46,688 nucleotides of DNA from Rhodocyclaceae bacterium (GTDB lineage Bacteria; Pseudomonadota; Gammaproteobacteria; Burkholderiales; Rhodocyclaceae), in the NCBI GenBank assembly GCA_020445785.1, contig JAGRFZ010000017.1, forward strand, positions 51,741-98,428, in the 5' to 3' direction. The translations under genes were made by a program, and so were the position numbers. Positions 19,548 through 32,944 of the stretch are shown piece by piece. Numbering within the stretch: the stretch's first letter is position 1; each line of letters begins with the position of its first letter. The notes under the pieces are model-generated. The model saw only the letters and a list, made by a program, of their open reading frames with translations, searched no databases and was not told the origin of the DNA.

Positions 19548-20891
19548 CTAGCGGTCCTCGCTGCGCGCCCCCGGCTCGGCTCGCTGCAGCCAGGCCTCGT
19601 CGAGCGCTCGAAGCCTGGCGAGCTTTTCGGCGATGCGTGTTTCGAGACCGCGCGCGACCGGGCGATACCAGCCCGGCCGGCGGTCGATGCCGTCCGGCAG
19701 ATAGTGCTCGCCTGCCGCGTAGCCTTCGGGCTCGTCGTGCGCATAGCGATAGGCCTTACCGTGGCCGAGGCCCTTCATCAGGCGCGTCGGCGCATTGCGC
19801 AGATGCAGCGGTACGGGCAAGGAACCATGATCGGCCGCGGCCTTGCGCGCGGCCTTGTACGCGACATAGACGGCATTCGATTTGGCGGCGCAGGCCAGGA
19901 AGACAGCGGCTTCTGCCAACGCCAATTCCCCTTCGGGGCTACCTAGCCGATCGTAGGCGGCACAGGCATTCAGGCTGATCTCGAGCGCCCGCGGATCGGC
20001 CAGTCCGATGTCTTCGCTGGCCATCCGCACCAGCCGACGCCCGAGGTAATGGGGATCCACGCCGCCCTCGAGCATCCGGCACAGCCAATAGAGGGCGGCA
20101 TCCGGGTCGGAGCCACGAATCGACTTGTGCAGTGCCGAAATCTGGTCGTAGAAGGCGTCTCCGCCCTTGTCGAATCGCTGCAGGCTGCGGGCCAGCACCT
20201 GGTCGACGAATGGCGGGCCGATCTCGTCGACCCTCGATGCCTTGGCCGCGTCGAGCAATTGCTCGACCAGATTGAGCAGCCGGCGGCCGTCTCCATCCGA
20301 GAATCCACACAGCCGGGAGATCGCGTCGTCGTCGATGCGCAGTGTGGCCCCGAGCCGCTCCTGCGCTCGCCTCAGCAACACGCGAAGGTCGGCCTCCGCC
20401 AGCGCGTGCAGCACATAAACGCTCGCCCGGGACAGCAGGGCCGAATTGACCTCGAACGACGGGTTCTCGGTGGTCGCGCCGATGAAGGTCAGCACCCCCT
20501 GTTCGACGAACGGCAGGAAGGCGTCCTGCTGCGCCTTGTTGAAGCGATGAACCTCATCGACGAACAGCACCGTCGCGCGTCCGTGCTCGCGCGCTTGTTG
20601 CGCCCGGGCTACCGCCTCACGGATGTCCTTGACACCCGAAAAAACCGCGGACAGGGCCTGGAATTCCGCATCGACGGCGCCGGCCATCAATCGCGCCAGG
20701 GTCGTCTTGCCGACACCGGGCGGTCCCCACAGGATCATCGAGTGCAGCTTTCCGGCCTCGAACGCCAAGCGCAGGGGCTTGCCTTCGCCCAACAGATGCG
20801 CCTGGCCGATGACCTCGTCGATGTGCTTCGGACGCAAGCGTTCGGCCAACGGCACCAGCGCGGTCCGGTCGTTGTCGAACAGGCCGCTCAG
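19548..20891 (-). CDS. rarA: Replication-associated recombination protein A (RarA/MgsA), AAA+ ATPase
   Basis: The core protein is unmistakable: [17 protein letters not shown] near the start, Walker [13 protein letters not shown], Walker [17 protein letters not shown], sensor-1 [12 protein letters not shown], and the C-terminal tetramerisation part ([15 protein letters not shown], then [20 protein letters not shown]). RarA acts at stalled replication forks with RecA and SSB. The start is unusual. The family normally begins near SGLFDNDR, and here the codon at 20891 is CTG with GGGAGG 8 bases upstream, giving 447 residues as in E. coli. The canonical alternatives are a TTG at 20978 or a GTG within that extension, which would add up to 29 residues. 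lolA lies 169 bases upstream. Confidence 0.93.
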   Translation of the reverse strand: MSGLFDNDRTALVPLAERLRPKHIDEVIGQAHLLGEGKPLRLAFEAGKLHSMILWGPPGVGKTTLARLMAGAVDAEFQALSAVFSGVKDIREAVARAQQAREHGRATVLFVDEVHRFNKAQQDAFLPFVEQGVLTFIGATTENPSFEVNSALLSRASVYVLHALAEADLRVLLRRAQERLGATLRIDDDAISRLCGFSDGDGRRLLNLVEQLLDAAKASRVDEIGPPFVDQVLARSLQRFDKGGDAFYDQISALHKSIRGSDPDAALYWLCRMLEGGVDPHYLGRRLVRMASEDIGLADPRALEISLNACAAYDRLGSPEGELALAEAAVFLACAAKSNAVYVAYKAARKAAADHGSLPVPLHLRNAPTRLMKGLGHGKAYRYAHDEPEGYAAGEHYLPDGIDRRPGWYRPVARGLETRIAEKLARLRALDEAWLQRAEPGARSEDR

Positions 20892-21060
20892 TGGACTACC
20901 CTCCCGTCGCTGCGTGACATGGACGGGCCGGCTTTGCACAGCCAGCCCGTTCGGCGGGCACGAAGCCGTGCTTCGCAAACTCCCCGTCTCAGTTCCGAGG
21001 GAGGACGAGCGTCCCCCTCGGCGGGGCGTGCGGGGGCGCTCGGCGAAGGCAACGCCGAGT
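20892..21060. repeat. Hairpin-rich lolA-rarA spacer
   Basis: Within 169 bases there are at least three inverted repeats: CTCGGCG/CGCCGAG (21039-21059) just after the lolA stop, a longer stem with one bulge at 20995-21021 (CCGAGGGAGGAC/GTCCCCCTCGG), and CGAAGC/GCTTCG near 20961-20975. None is followed by a T-run, so they are not ordinary terminators. They may tune mRNA stability between lolA and rarA or be a degenerate intergenic repeat element. Confidence 0.5.
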
Positions 21061-21693
21061 TCATTCTCCGATCACGTCGGCGCCGGCGGGCGGCACGAAG
21101 TGGAACAGATTGGCGTCGAGGGAAGGATTGCGCTCGAAGCGCTCGAAGCGCAATTCGGTCTGCTGCCCGAAGCTGTCGCGAATCACCATGGCCTGCAGGG
21201 CGTCGCCGTCGAAGCCCAGCTCCATTTCGGTGAATGGGCTGTCGGCTGCCTTGGGGCGGGCCAAGACCCAGTCCAGTCCGTCATGGCTGCCGTTGTCGGC
21301 GACATCGAAATTTCGCGTCAGCGCCCCCTCCCCCGCCAGGATCGCGGCCGGCGTCGCTCCCAGGGCATCGCCCAGGGGCTTGACCGTGACCTGGTTCAGA
21401 TCACGATCGTAGGACCACAGGCGTTTCCCGTCCCCCACCAGACGCTGCGGGTACGGCTCGGTATAGACCCACAGGAAGCGCCCCGGTCTTGCGAACGCGA
21501 ATTCTCCGGCCGAACGCTGGGGTCGCCGGCCCGAGCGCGATGCCACCCGTTGGGTGAAGCTGCCCTGCCCGGACTGCACCTCGGCCAGGAAGCGATCGAG
21601 CCGCGACAACACATTAGCGGCCGACGACAAGGTCGGCGTGACGAAACTCGCCAGCGCCAGCGACAATCCGGCCAGAAAACGAATGGGCTTCAC
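21061..21693 (-). CDS. lolA: Outer-membrane lipoprotein carrier protein LolA
   Basis: 210 residues with a cleavable signal peptide ([17 protein letters not shown], cleavage after SSAA). LolA takes mature lipoproteins from LolCDE and carries them across the periplasm to LolB. The mature part has the typical early segment [19 protein letters not shown] and [21 protein letters not shown], followed by [19 protein letters not shown]. The start overlaps the ftsK stop by 4 bases (ATGA), as in many proteobacteria, so the two are probably co-translated. Confidence 0.95.
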   Translation of the reverse strand: MKPIRFLAGLSLALASFVTPTLSSAANVLSRLDRFLAEVQSGQGSFTQRVASRSGRRPQRSAGEFAFARPGRFLWVYTEPYPQRLVGDGKRLWSYDRDLNQVTVKPLGDALGATPAAILAGEGALTRNFDVADNGSHDGLDWVLARPKAADSPFTEMELGFDGDALQAMVIRDSFGQQTELRFERFERNPSLDANLFHFVPPAGADVIGE

Positions 21694-23981
21694 TCGGACT
21701 CCCTTGCAGGTACCAGCACTTCGCGATTGCCGCTGCCGCCGGCGGCCGACACCAGACCGGCGCGTTCCATCTGCTCGATCAGACGGGCAGCCCGGTTGTA
21801 ACCGATCCGAAGATGGCGCTGGACCAGAGAAATCGAAGGCCGGCGGGTCTTGAGCACGACTTCGACGGCCTGATCGTAGAGCGGGTCCGATTCTTCACCG
21901 CCGCCGCCCGACTCGCCCCCGGCCAAGGCACCGCCATCGTCCTCGGGCGCCGACAATATGCCCTCCACGTAGTCGGGCTCGCCATGTTGCTTGAGGTGAT
22001 CGACCACCTTGTGCACCTCCTCGTCGGCAACGAAGGCCCCATGCACGCGCACCGGCAGCCCGGTGCCTGGCGGCAGATAGAGCATGTCGCCCATGCCCAG
22101 CAGGGTCTCGGCCCCCATCTGGTCCAGAATGGTGCGCGAGTCGATCTTGCTCGACACCTGGAACGCGATCCGGGTCGGGATGTTCGCCTTGATCAGGCCG
22201 GTGATGACATCCACCGACGGGCGCTGGGTGGCGAGAATCAGGTGGATGCCGGCGGCGCGGGCCTTTTGCGCCAGGCGCGCGATCAATTCCTCGACCTTCT
22301 TGCCCACCACCATCATCAGGTCCGCAAACTCGTCGACCACGACGACGATGTGGGGCAGGTGCTCGAGGGGTTCCGGGCTTTCGGGCGTGATCGAGAATGG
22401 GTTGGTCAGCGGCTTGCCGGCCTTTTCGGCTTCCGCCACCTGGCGATTGAAGCCGGCAAGGTTGCGCACCCCGACCGCGGCCATCAGCTTGTAGCGTTTC
22501 TCCATTTCGGCGACGCACCAATTGAGCGCGTGCCCGGCATGCTTCATGTCGGTGACGACCGGGGCCAACAGGTGCGGAATACCTTCGTACACCGACAGCT
22601 CGAGCATCTTCGGATCCACCAGGATCAGACGCACTCGTTCCGGTTCGGACTTGTAGAGCAAGGACAGGATCATCGCGTTCACGCCGACCGACTTGCCCGA
22701 GCCCGTGGTGCCCGCCACCAGCAGGTGGGGCATCTTCGCGAGGTCCGCAACCATCGGATGACCGCCGATGTCCTTGCCGAGAGCGACCGTCAGCGCGGAA
22801 TGCATGTCCTGGTAGGCCTTGGAGGCGACGATCTCGGACAGGCGCACGGTCTGGCGCCGAGGGTTGGGCAGCTCGAGCGCCATGCACGACTTTCCGGGAA
22901 CGGTCTCGATCACGCGCACCGAGATCAGCGACAGTGCGCGCGCCAGGTCCTTCGCCAGGTTCACCACCTGGCTGCCCTTGACGCCGGTGGCCGGCTCGAT
23001 TTCGTAGCGGGTGATCACCGGCCCCGGATAGGCGGCCAGCACCTTGACCTCGACACCGAAGTCGGCGAGCTTGGTCTCGATCAGCCGCGACGTGAACTCA
23101 AGCGACTCGGCACTCGGCGGTTCGACGTCGCGCGAGGCCGGATCGAGTAGCGATACCGGCGGAATCGCGCCGTCGGGCAGGTCGGCGAATAGCGTGCGCT
23201 GGCGCTCCTTCTCGATCCGTTCGGATCTCGGCACCTCGACGATCGCCGGTTCGATGCGCACCGGCGCAGGCTTGTTCTCCTCGTTGCGGCGCCGCCGGGA
23301 CTGCACCACGGCTTCACGCTTGACCGCGATCTCGCGCCCGGCGCGCCGGTCTCGCCAGGCCGCGACCGACGTGGCCAGCGATTGCCACAGCGACTCGAGC
23401 CAGCCGCCGATCTGCTCGGCCGCCGCCACCCAGGAGATCCCGGTAAACAAACTGACGCCGGCGGCCACCAGGGTCAACAGGATTACGGTTCCGCCGGTGA
23501 ATCCAAGGTATTGCATGACGACACGCCCGACCTCGGAGCCGATCAGGCCGCCGGCGGAAAGTGGCAGATCTGCCTGCATGCTGTAGAAACGCATGGCTTC
23601 GAGCGCGCTGCTGGCAACCACCGTCAGCACGAATCCGGCACCGACGATGAGAACCGACCGGCGATCGGTCCGGCCCGGATTGCGCAGGCGACGGTACCCC
23701 CACAACAGGCCCAGACCGAGGAACAACACCCACCACCAGGCCGACACGCCGAACAGGTAGAGCATCAGATCGGACAGCCAGGCGCCGAATCGGCCCCCCG
23801 GATTGGCGACCCGCTCCACCGCCGCAGCGTGCGACCAGCCCGGATCGGACTTGCTGTAGCCGAGCAACACCATCGCCACGTAGACGCCGAACAGGCCGAA
23901 CAGCAGCCAGCGCGTCTCTTGCAGACGTGCGGCAATCTTGTCCGGTAAAGGCTGGGAACGGGATGAAGCGGAAGGCAGCAT
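21690..23981 (-). CDS. ftsK: DNA translocase FtsK
   Basis: 763 residues, at the short end for FtsK because the Pro/Gln-rich linker is brief. The N-terminus carries about four or five membrane helices (to about 200) that tether it to the division septum. The motor has Walker [13 protein letters not shown], Walker [15 protein letters not shown] and [19 protein letters not shown]. The C-terminal gamma winged helix ([20 protein letters not shown]) recognises KOPS sites and activates XerCD at dif. It heads the ftsK-lolA-rarA unit. Confidence 0.96.
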   Translation of the reverse strand: MLPSASSRSQPLPDKIAARLQETRWLLFGLFGVYVAMVLLGYSKSDPGWSHAAAVERVANPGGRFGAWLSDLMLYLFGVSAWWWVLFLGLGLLWGYRRLRNPGRTDRRSVLIVGAGFVLTVVASSALEAMRFYSMQADLPLSAGGLIGSEVGRVVMQYLGFTGGTVILLTLVAAGVSLFTGISWVAAAEQIGGWLESLWQSLATSVAAWRDRRAGREIAVKREAVVQSRRRRNEENKPAPVRIEPAIVEVPRSERIEKERQRTLFADLPDGAIPPVSLLDPASRDVEPPSAESLEFTSRLIETKLADFGVEVKVLAAYPGPVITRYEIEPATGVKGSQVVNLAKDLARALSLISVRVIETVPGKSCMALELPNPRRQTVRLSEIVASKAYQDMHSALTVALGKDIGGHPMVADLAKMPHLLVAGTTGSGKSVGVNAMILSLLYKSEPERVRLILVDPKMLELSVYEGIPHLLAPVVTDMKHAGHALNWCVAEMEKRYKLMAAVGVRNLAGFNRQVAEAEKAGKPLTNPFSITPESPEPLEHLPHIVVVVDEFADLMMVVGKKVEELIARLAQKARAAGIHLILATQRPSVDVITGLIKANIPTRIAFQVSSKIDSRTILDQMGAETLLGMGDMLYLPPGTGLPVRVHGAFVADEEVHKVVDHLKQHGEPDYVEGILSAPEDDGGALAGGESGGGGEESDPLYDQAVEVVLKTRRPSISLVQRHLRIGYNRAARLIEQMERAGLVSAAGGSGNREVLVPARESE

Positions 23982-24073
23982 TGGCGGGCGCCAGCGCGAG
24001 ACTGTGAATCTGGCCCCGATTATATGCGATCGCGCCGGCGGGTCATGACGACCGGCCGGGCCGATACACGCAC

Positions 24074-24745
24074 TTACAGCTCGTTGATACGCTGGCGCAA
24101 CACGATACCGCGGTCGCTTTCCTCGATCAGCCCCTGGACGCCGAGATCCTTCATGACCCGGCTGACCATCTCGCGCGAGGCGCCGATCATCTTGGCGATG
24201 TCCTGCTTGGAGATCTTCCGTACGACGATCTGTTCACCGTCCACGTCTTCGGCCATCTCCAGCAGCAGTCGCGCGACGCGCCCGTAGACGTCCATCAGCG
24301 CAAGGCTTTCGATCTTGCGATCCGCATTGCGCAGGCGCTCGGCGAGGTTGCACATGATCCGCCAGGCAATTTCGAAATTGTCCTGCATCATGCGACGGAA
24401 GTCGTTCTTGGCGATCATCACGACATCGACCGGCGACACGGCGACGACCGACGCCGAGCGCGGCTGCTCGTCGAAGATGCCCATCTCGCCGAACAATTCG
24501 CCCTGACCCAGCATCGTCAGGATCACCTCTCGCCCGTCCTCGTCACTGACCAGGACCTTGAGGGTGCCGGTCAGCACGAAATAGACGTAGTCGGCCCGAT
24601 CCCCCGCGTGCACCACCGCATGTCCGCGCGGCACCCGCCGCATCATGGCGTGCTGAGCGACCACCGCAAGCCGGTCGTCGCCGAGGCCGTTGAACAGCGG
24701 GAAGGTTTTCAGGGCAATCGTCGAAACGGCATTCGAAACGTTCAT
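24074..24745 (-). CDS. Crp/Fnr-family transcriptional regulator (CRP-like)
   Basis: 223 residues from the ATG at 24745 with GGAG upstream; the longer open frame is not needed. The N-terminal cyclic-nucleotide-binding beta-roll (about 20-130) includes [21 protein letters not shown], very like the phosphate-binding cassette of CRP (E and R-S-A present). A long dimer helix and a winged HTH follow ([21 protein letters not shown]). There are no FNR-type cysteines, so this is not an oxygen sensor. It is likely a cAMP-responsive or CRP-like global regulator as found in betaproteobacteria; the ligand is not proven. Confidence 0.88.
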   Translation of the reverse strand: MNVSNAVSTIALKTFPLFNGLGDDRLAVVAQHAMMRRVPRGHAVVHAGDRADYVYFVLTGTLKVLVSDEDGREVILTMLGQGELFGEMGIFDEQPRSASVVAVSPVDVVMIAKNDFRRMMQDNFEIAWRIMCNLAERLRNADRKIESLALMDVYGRVARLLLEMAEDVDGEQIVVRKISKQDIAKMIGASREMVSRVMKDLGVQGLIEESDRGIVLRQRINEL

Positions 24746-26121
<1,376 letters not shown>

Positions 26122-26128
26122 AACAGCT

Positions 26129-27178
26129 GTGGGCAAGCGCGCCCGAGCCCGCCCCGGCAGGCCCGCCGCGCCCGAACCCGTCGCGAACCGACCCTTCGCC
26201 GACCTCAAGGCTGCGGTAGCGACTACGGCCGCGGCGGGTCACGCAGCCCGAGGCGCTTCGCACTCCGAAGACACCATGCCGGATGCGGTCGCCGACGATG
26301 AGGCCGCCGTGTTCCGACGCGAAATGCGCGGAACCCAGCGCCTGCGCGACGACAACCGGCGCGTGCTGGAGCGTCCCAAGCCGCCACCGATGCCCCGCCC
26401 GCGGGACGACGAAGAGGGGCCCGCAACCCCGCAAGCGAACGGCCGCCAACGTAGCCCCCACACCGATGCCGAGTTGTTCGCCGAGGCGATGCAGGGCGTA
26501 CAACGATTGCCGAACAGCGACCGCGTGGATCTGCCGCCGCCATCTCGCTTCCCGCGGCCTGCCGAATCCACCCGTCCGACACGACTCGAAACACAACCGC
26601 CCGACCAGGCGGCAACGGCCGAAGCGCTGCTCGACTGGGCCCATGCCGGCGCTACGCCGCTCAAACGCAGCGAACGTGCCGACTTGGCACGACCGAAACC
26701 GGCACCACTGCCCCTCCAGAGTGTGCGTGACGAGGCATCGGTATTGCGGGAGTCGATCGAAACGCCACTGAGCTTCGAAGATCGCCTCGATATCGGAGAC
26801 GAAGCGGTATTCTTGCGCAACGGCCTACCGAGACGCGTACTGAACGACCTGCGCCGCGGCCGCTGGGTCGTGCAGCAACAACTCGACCTGCACGGCATGA
26901 CTCGCGACGAGGCCCGACTGGCGCTGGCGGAATTCCTCGCACGCTGCCTGCGGGAAGGTCGCCGCTGCGTTCGCCTGATCCACGGCAAGGGACTCGGCTC
27001 CCCCGGCGGCGTAGGCATTCTCAAGCAGTTGTCGCGTGGTTGGCTGGCCCAGCGCGAAGAAATTCTGGCGTTCTGTCAGGCGCTGCCACACCAAGGGGGC
27101 AGCGGGGCCCTGCTGATCCTGCTACGGGCGGGCAACGCCATGCAGCCGGCCGGCCGCAGGCGCGGGCCGCCGGCCTGA
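26129..27178 (+). CDS. Smr-domain protein with repeated N-terminal motif
   Basis: 349 residues from a GTG 7 bases after trxB. The C-terminal Smr domain (about 252-333) has LDLHG (252-256) and the HGKG loop (285-288), followed by a typical GGSGALLILLR end; such domains bind or nick nucleic acids. The preceding PLSFEDRLDIGDEAVFLRNG region is conserved in bacterial Smr proteins. The N-terminal part is long: a motif of the form x-(F/L)-x3-(M/A)-x-G-x3-L-x3-(D/E)R-x2-L followed by Pro-rich sequence appears near 61-90, 116-145 and 167-195. Most relatives have one such copy. Partner and substrate are unknown. Confidence 0.9.
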   Translation: MGKRARARPGRPAAPEPVANRPFADLKAAVATTAAAGHAARGASHSEDTMPDAVADDEAAVFRREMRGTQRLRDDNRRVLERPKPPPMPRPRDDEEGPATPQANGRQRSPHTDAELFAEAMQGVQRLPNSDRVDLPPPSRFPRPAESTRPTRLETQPPDQAATAEALLDWAHAGATPLKRSERADLARPKPAPLPLQSVRDEASVLRESIETPLSFEDRLDIGDEAVFLRNGLPRRVLNDLRRGRWVVQQQLDLHGMTRDEARLALAEFLARCLREGRRCVRLIHGKGLGSPGGVGILKQLSRGWLAQREEILAFCQALPHQGGSGALLILLRAGNAMQPAGRRRGPPA

Positions 27179-27188
27179 CCACAGCACG

Positions 27189-29179
<1,991 letters not shown>

Positions 29180-29360
29180 AAGCCTTCTACTATACCCGGT
29201 CACCGAGCGGCCTTCAGCGAAGCACGCTGCACTCGCCAAGGCCGAATATTACCCACAGATGCTGTGGGTACGGCTGTGCACAAGCGGTGGATTCCTGTCC
29301 GCGCGCCCCGGCCCGACCGGGATCGATCGCGCTGACCGATTTCGTGGCACACGCCAATGC

Positions 29361-30506
29361 ATGGACAATGGCCCGACCATGGCATCACCCGTCCAATTCG
29401 AACTCCACGACCACATCGACGGCATCGACGCGGGCGCCTGGGATGCGCTCGGCGACGGACATCCCGCCACCAGTCACGTCTTTCTGCGCGCGCTCGAAGC
29501 GAGCGGCTGCGTTGCCGGAGACAGCGGCTGGCTGCCACGGCACTTGATCGGGCGGAGCGAGGGCAAGGTGGTCGCGGCCGTGCCGCTGTACCTGAAGACG
29601 CACTCCTACGGCGAGTATGTATTCGACTGGGCCTGGGCGGACGCCTACCATCAGCACGGCCTCGAGTACTATCCCAAATGGCTGGTGGCCTCGCCGTTCA
29701 GCCCGCTGCCGGGCACCCGCATTCTTGCCCGAAGCCCCCAGACGCAGCTCGCCGCGATCGAGGCTTTGCGTTCGCTCGCGGCGGAGAGCGGCCTGTCCTC
29801 GATGCACGTGCTGTTTTGCACGGCGACCGAGGCCCAATCCCTGGCGAGCGCCGGCATGCTGCTGCGCGAAGGCGTCCAGTTCCACTGGATTCATCGCGGC
29901 GAGCGCGATTTCGCAGCCTTCTTGGCGCGCCTGAACCACGACAAGCGAAAGAAGATCCGGCAGGAGCGCCGCAAGCTGGAAGCGCTGGGGCTCGACTACC
30001 GTTGGCACGACGGCACTTCGGCCGCCGCCGCCGACTGGGACTTCTTTCTGGGCTGTTACGAAGACACCTACGCGGCCCACCGATCGACGCCCTACCTCAA
30101 CCGGGATTTCTTCGATCGCATCGCCAGCGACGCACCGAACCGGATGCGCCTGCTGATCGCGTCGCGTGGCGGCCAGCCGCTGGCCAGCGCGTATTTCCTG
30201 GTCGCGAATGGCGCCCTCTACGGTCGCTACTGGGGGGCGAGGGAGTCCGTGCCCGGCCTGCATTTCGAACTGTGCTATTACCAGCCGATCGAGTATTGCC
30301 TCGCGCACGGGCTTCGCCGCATGGAGGGCGGGGCCCAGGGTGAGCACAAGATGGCTCGCGGACTCGAGCCGATCACCACCTACTCGGCCCACTGGATCGC
30401 CGACCGCCGCTTCCACGACGCCCTGCAGCGACACTTGGCCCTCGAGGGCCGTCACGTCGACGCGTATCGCGGCGAACTCGAGCGGCGCACGCCGTTTCGC
30501 CGCTGA
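29361..30506 (+). CDS. FemAB/DUF482-like (GNAT-superfamily) acyltransferase
   Basis: 381 residues from the ATG at 29361; the frame opens earlier at 29052, but that part overlaps nadE. An ATG at 29379 is equally possible, and no clear ribosome-binding site helps. The family signature is seen in HVFLRALEASGC, YLKTHSYGEYVFDWAWADAY, RLNHDKRKKIRQERRK and YYQPIEYCLAHGLRRMEGGAQGEHKMARG. The fold is the double GNAT of FemAB-type enzymes that attach amino acids to peptidoglycan or other acceptors. The true substrate of this widespread proteobacterial family is unknown to me. It ends just before the ppa terminator. Confidence 0.85.
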   Translation: MDNGPTMASPVQFELHDHIDGIDAGAWDALGDGHPATSHVFLRALEASGCVAGDSGWLPRHLIGRSEGKVVAAVPLYLKTHSYGEYVFDWAWADAYHQHGLEYYPKWLVASPFSPLPGTRILARSPQTQLAAIEALRSLAAESGLSSMHVLFCTATEAQSLASAGMLLREGVQFHWIHRGERDFAAFLARLNHDKRKKIRQERRKLEALGLDYRWHDGTSAAAADWDFFLGCYEDTYAAHRSTPYLNRDFFDRIASDAPNRMRLLIASRGGQPLASAYFLVANGALYGRYWGARESVPGLHFELCYYQPIEYCLAHGLRRMEGGAQGEHKMARGLEPITTYSAHWIADRRFHDALQRHLALEGRHVDAYRGELERRTPFRR

Positions 30507-30507
30507 C

Positions 30508-30534
30508 AAAAAAACGGGCTCCCGAAGGAGCCCG
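30508..30534 (-). terminator. Rho-independent terminator of ppa
   Basis: On the minus strand CGGGCTCC-TTCG-GGAGCCCG is followed by TTTTTTT. The 8-bp perfect stem with a stable TTCG loop lies 22 bases after the ppa stop, in the tail-to-tail gap with the FemAB-like gene. Confidence 0.9.
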
Positions 30535-30556
30535 CCGAATGCCCGTACGCCGTGCC

Positions 30557-31084
30557 TTACTTCTTGGCGTTCTCGATGCCGGTGACGATCTCCTGGCAAG
30601 CCTCATCCACGTCACCCCAGCCCACGACCTTGACCCACTTGCCCGGCTCCAGATCCTTGTAGTGCTCGAAGAAGTGCGAAATCTGCTTGAGCAGAAGTTC
30701 CGGCAGGTCGTCGCAGGATTTCACGGTCTCGTAGAGCGGTGTCAACTTGGTCACCGGTACTGCCACCACCTTCGCGTCCTCGCCGCCCTCGTCCTGCATC
30801 TTGAGGATTCCGACCGGGCGGCAGCGGATGACGACCCCCGGCTGCAGCGGGAAAGGCGTGACCACCAACACGTCCACCGGATCGCCGTCGCCGGCGACGG
30901 TATGGGGCACATAGCCGTAGTTGCATGGATAGCGCATGGTCGTGCCCATGAAGCGGTCAACGAACACGGCCCCGCTGTCCTTGTCCACTTCGAACTTGAT
31001 CGGATCGCCCTGGGCGGAGATCTCGATGATCACGTTGATGTCGTTCGGTACGTCCTTTCCTGCCGATACGAGGTCGAAACCCAT
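30557..31084 (-). CDS. ppa: Inorganic pyrophosphatase (family I)
   Basis: 175 residues. The signature DGDPVDVLV with metal-binding aspartates, [13 protein letters not shown] and the C-terminal [11 protein letters not shown] are typical of soluble bacterial Ppa, which hydrolyses PPi and pulls biosynthetic reactions forward. GGGAGGAA lies before the ATG and a TATAAT -10 box at 31111-31116 on the minus strand gives a leader of about 20 bases. Confidence 0.96.
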   Translation of the reverse strand: MGFDLVSAGKDVPNDINVIIEISAQGDPIKFEVDKDSGAVFVDRFMGTTMRYPCNYGYVPHTVAGDGDPVDVLVVTPFPLQPGVVIRCRPVGILKMQDEGGEDAKVVAVPVTKLTPLYETVKSCDDLPELLLKQISHFFEHYKDLEPGKWVKVVGWGDVDEACQEIVTGIENAKK

Positions 31085-31110
31085 GATTTCCTCCCTTTGA
31101 AAGTCCGCAA

Positions 31111-31116
31111 ATTATA
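31111..31116 (-). promoter_or_regulatory. -10 box of ppa
   Basis: TATAAT on the minus strand, 27 bases before the ppa start codon. The -35 region is weak (CTGGCC-like), so confidence rests on the perfect -10. Confidence 0.55.
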
Positions 31117-31202
31117 AGAGGGTTTGCCGACCCGGCCAGTACCAATTGCGTCGGCGGACCCGCGGGCCGCCGAACACCGGTGAGTGGGCTGCCGGCGCGG
31201 GC

Positions 31203-31208
31203 TATAAT
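31203..31208 (+). promoter_or_regulatory. -10 box of the riboswitch-tonB transcript
   Basis: A perfect TATAAT 12 bases before the first paired base of the cobalamin riboswitch, placing the transcription start near 31215. The -35 region (GTGAGT near 31180) is weak. Confidence 0.6.
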
Positions 31209-31220
31209 CAAGCATCCAAT

Positions 31221-31334
31221 CCGGTCAGGTGCCCGCCGGCTATCGGCGGGTGAAACGGGAAACAGGTGCGAAGCCTGTGCTGCCCCCGCAACGGTATGCG
31301 CGACCCGCGCAAGCCCGGAGACCGGCCTGACCGG
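31221..31334 (+). ncRNA. Cobalamin (B12) riboswitch aptamer
   Basis: The conserved core is present: GAAACGGGAA, then GGTGCGAAGCC, GCTGCCCCCGCAACGGTA, and the B12 box AAGCCCGGAGACCGGCCTG. The closing helix P1 is a perfect 9-bp pairing between CCGGTCAGG (31221-31229) and CCTGACCGG (31326-31334). Between the aptamer and the tonB start, GGCGGC (31355-31360) can pair with GCCGCC (31393-31398) close to the GGGAG ribosome-binding site. No T-run follows, so control is probably at translation. Adenosylcobalamin or a related corrinoid would repress the downstream genes. Confidence 0.93.
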
Positions 31335-31425
31335 CCTACGACTGCACCGCGGGTGGCGGCTGACAGCGCATTCGCTGCGCTCGGCCCTGTGCGCCGCCCC
31401 GGCAGGTAAGCAGGGAGCAGGGCTC

Positions 31426-32226
31426 TTGGCCGAATGCACGCTTCGATGGCAACGGTGGACGTCCATATTGGGCCGCGGCACGGCGCTGGCAGTCGTCGCC
31501 GGCTGCCATCTGGCCGCGGTTGCGGCGATCGCGAGCTACGGCTCGCGCACCGTGCCACCGATCGAAAGCCGGCCAGTGCTGGTCGCGCTGCTGCTGCCCC
31601 CCGAAGCCCCCCGCCGGGAACCCGCCATACCGATACCGCAGCCCGTCCAAGCCGAGGCGCCACCGCCGCGGCCGAAGCCGCCACCGGTAACAACGGCGTA
31701 TCGTACACTGCGAGCTGCCGAGCCGCTTCCTCGCACGATGCCGCGGCGCCAGATCCCTCGCCCGGCCAAAGCGCCGGCCATGGCGCCTGCGCCGGCTCGA
31801 AAACCGCCACCGGCCCGGGCCTCGGCATCAATGTCGGCACCGATCCGCGAGCTTCCGCCCACTGCGGAACCGGAATCGGCGGAAATCGCGATGCGCCACC
31901 AGCCCGAAGCACCGCCCCTTGCCGTCGCGCCCGAACCCGAGCGTTCGCCAGCGGTCTTCGACGCGGCATACCTCGGCAATCCGCCTCCGCGATACCCTCT
32001 CGCTTCGCGCCGCAGGGGAGAGGAAGGTAGGGTGCTGTTGCTGGTCCAGGTCGGCGAAACGGGCCGGGTGACCGCTGTCGAAGTATCGCAATCGAGCGGA
32101 TCGGGCCGCCTGGACCGGGCCGCACGCGAAGCCGTGCGCGCCTGGCGCTTCGAACCGGCTAGACGCGGTAGCATCGCGGTCGCGGCAGCCGTCGAGGTGC
32201 CGATCGTTTTTCGGCTGGAGAACTGA
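31426..32226 (+). CDS. tonB: TonB-type energy transducer
   Basis: 266 residues from a TTG at 31426 with GGGAG about 8 bases upstream; the open frame starts at 31180 but that part is the riboswitch. A single N-terminal membrane anchor (about 18-38, ALAVVAGCHLAAVAAIASY) is followed by a long Pro-rich periplasmic linker (about 55-165) with XP repeats. The C-terminal TonB domain (about 180-266) includes PPPRYPLASRRRGEEGRVLL and AAREAVRAWRFEPARR. It spans the periplasm to power TonB-dependent outer-membrane receptors. exbB starts on the base after its stop. The B12 riboswitch in its leader points to corrinoid uptake, though no receptor gene is in the window. Confidence 0.9.
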   Translation: MAECTLRWQRWTSILGRGTALAVVAGCHLAAVAAIASYGSRTVPPIESRPVLVALLLPPEAPRREPAIPIPQPVQAEAPPPRPKPPPVTTAYRTLRAAEPLPRTMPRRQIPRPAKAPAMAPAPARKPPPARASASMSAPIRELPPTAEPESAEIAMRHQPEAPPLAVAPEPERSPAVFDAAYLGNPPPRYPLASRRRGEEGRVLLLVQVGETGRVTAVEVSQSSGSGRLDRAAREAVRAWRFEPARRGSIAVAAAVEVPIVFRLEN

Positions 32227-32943
32227 ATGCTTCTGGAAAACACCGGCCTCGCCCAGATGTGGGCCGAGGCCGACGCAATCTCGCGCAGCGTCGCCGTCCT
32301 GCTGCTGGTGATGTCGATCACCAGTTGGTATCTCATCGTCGGCCGCCTGCTGCGCGCACTGTCCCGCGGTCGCGACCGCCAGGCGGTCGATCGCTTCTGG
32401 GCGGCAGGCGATTTCGCGGAAGGACTAGAGCGGCTCGCCGCAGCGGGCTCGGCCAGCAATTTCAACCACCTGGCGAGTGGCGCGGCAAACGCGGCCGCCC
32501 ATTACGATCAGCACCGGGCCGACACCCTCGCCAGCCACATGGAGCGCGGCGAGTTCCTGACCCGCGCCATGCGCCAATCGATCGCCACAAGCACCGCGCG
32601 GATCGAATCGGGGCTGACGGTGCTCGCCTCGATCGGTTCGACCGCGCCCTTCATCGGGCTGTTCGGTACCGTATGGGGCATCTACCACGCACTGCTGAAG
32701 ATCTCGGCCACCGGGTCGGCCACGCTCGACAAGGTCGCGGGGCCGGTCGGCGAGGCACTCATCATGACCGCCGCGGGCCTCTTCGTGGCGATACCGGCGG
32801 TGATCGCCTACAACGCCTCGGTGCGCGCCAACCGCCTCGAACTGGCCGCGCTCGACGCCTTCGCTCACGATCTGCACGCCTATCTGACGACCGGCGCGCG
32901 GGTCCAGACGCAACGCCCCCAGAGGCCGGCGGAGGCCGCCTGA
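32227..32943 (+). CDS. exbB: ExbB proton channel subunit (MotA/TolQ/ExbB family)
   Basis: 238 residues with three membrane segments (about 15-40, 130-155 and 175-200). The conserved region LTVLASIGSTAPFIGLFGTVWGIYHAL and the later EALIMTAAGLFVAIPAVIAYN are typical. With ExbD it uses the proton motive force to energise TonB. It is placed directly between tonB and exbD, with no gap to tonB and one base to exbD. Confidence 0.95.
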   Translation: MLLENTGLAQMWAEADAISRSVAVLLLVMSITSWYLIVGRLLRALSRGRDRQAVDRFWAAGDFAEGLERLAAAGSASNFNHLASGAANAAAHYDQHRADTLASHMERGEFLTRAMRQSIATSTARIESGLTVLASIGSTAPFIGLFGTVWGIYHALLKISATGSATLDKVAGPVGEALIMTAAGLFVAIPAVIAYNASVRANRLELAALDAFAHDLHAYLTTGARVQTQRPQRPAEAA

Positions 32944-32944
32944 G

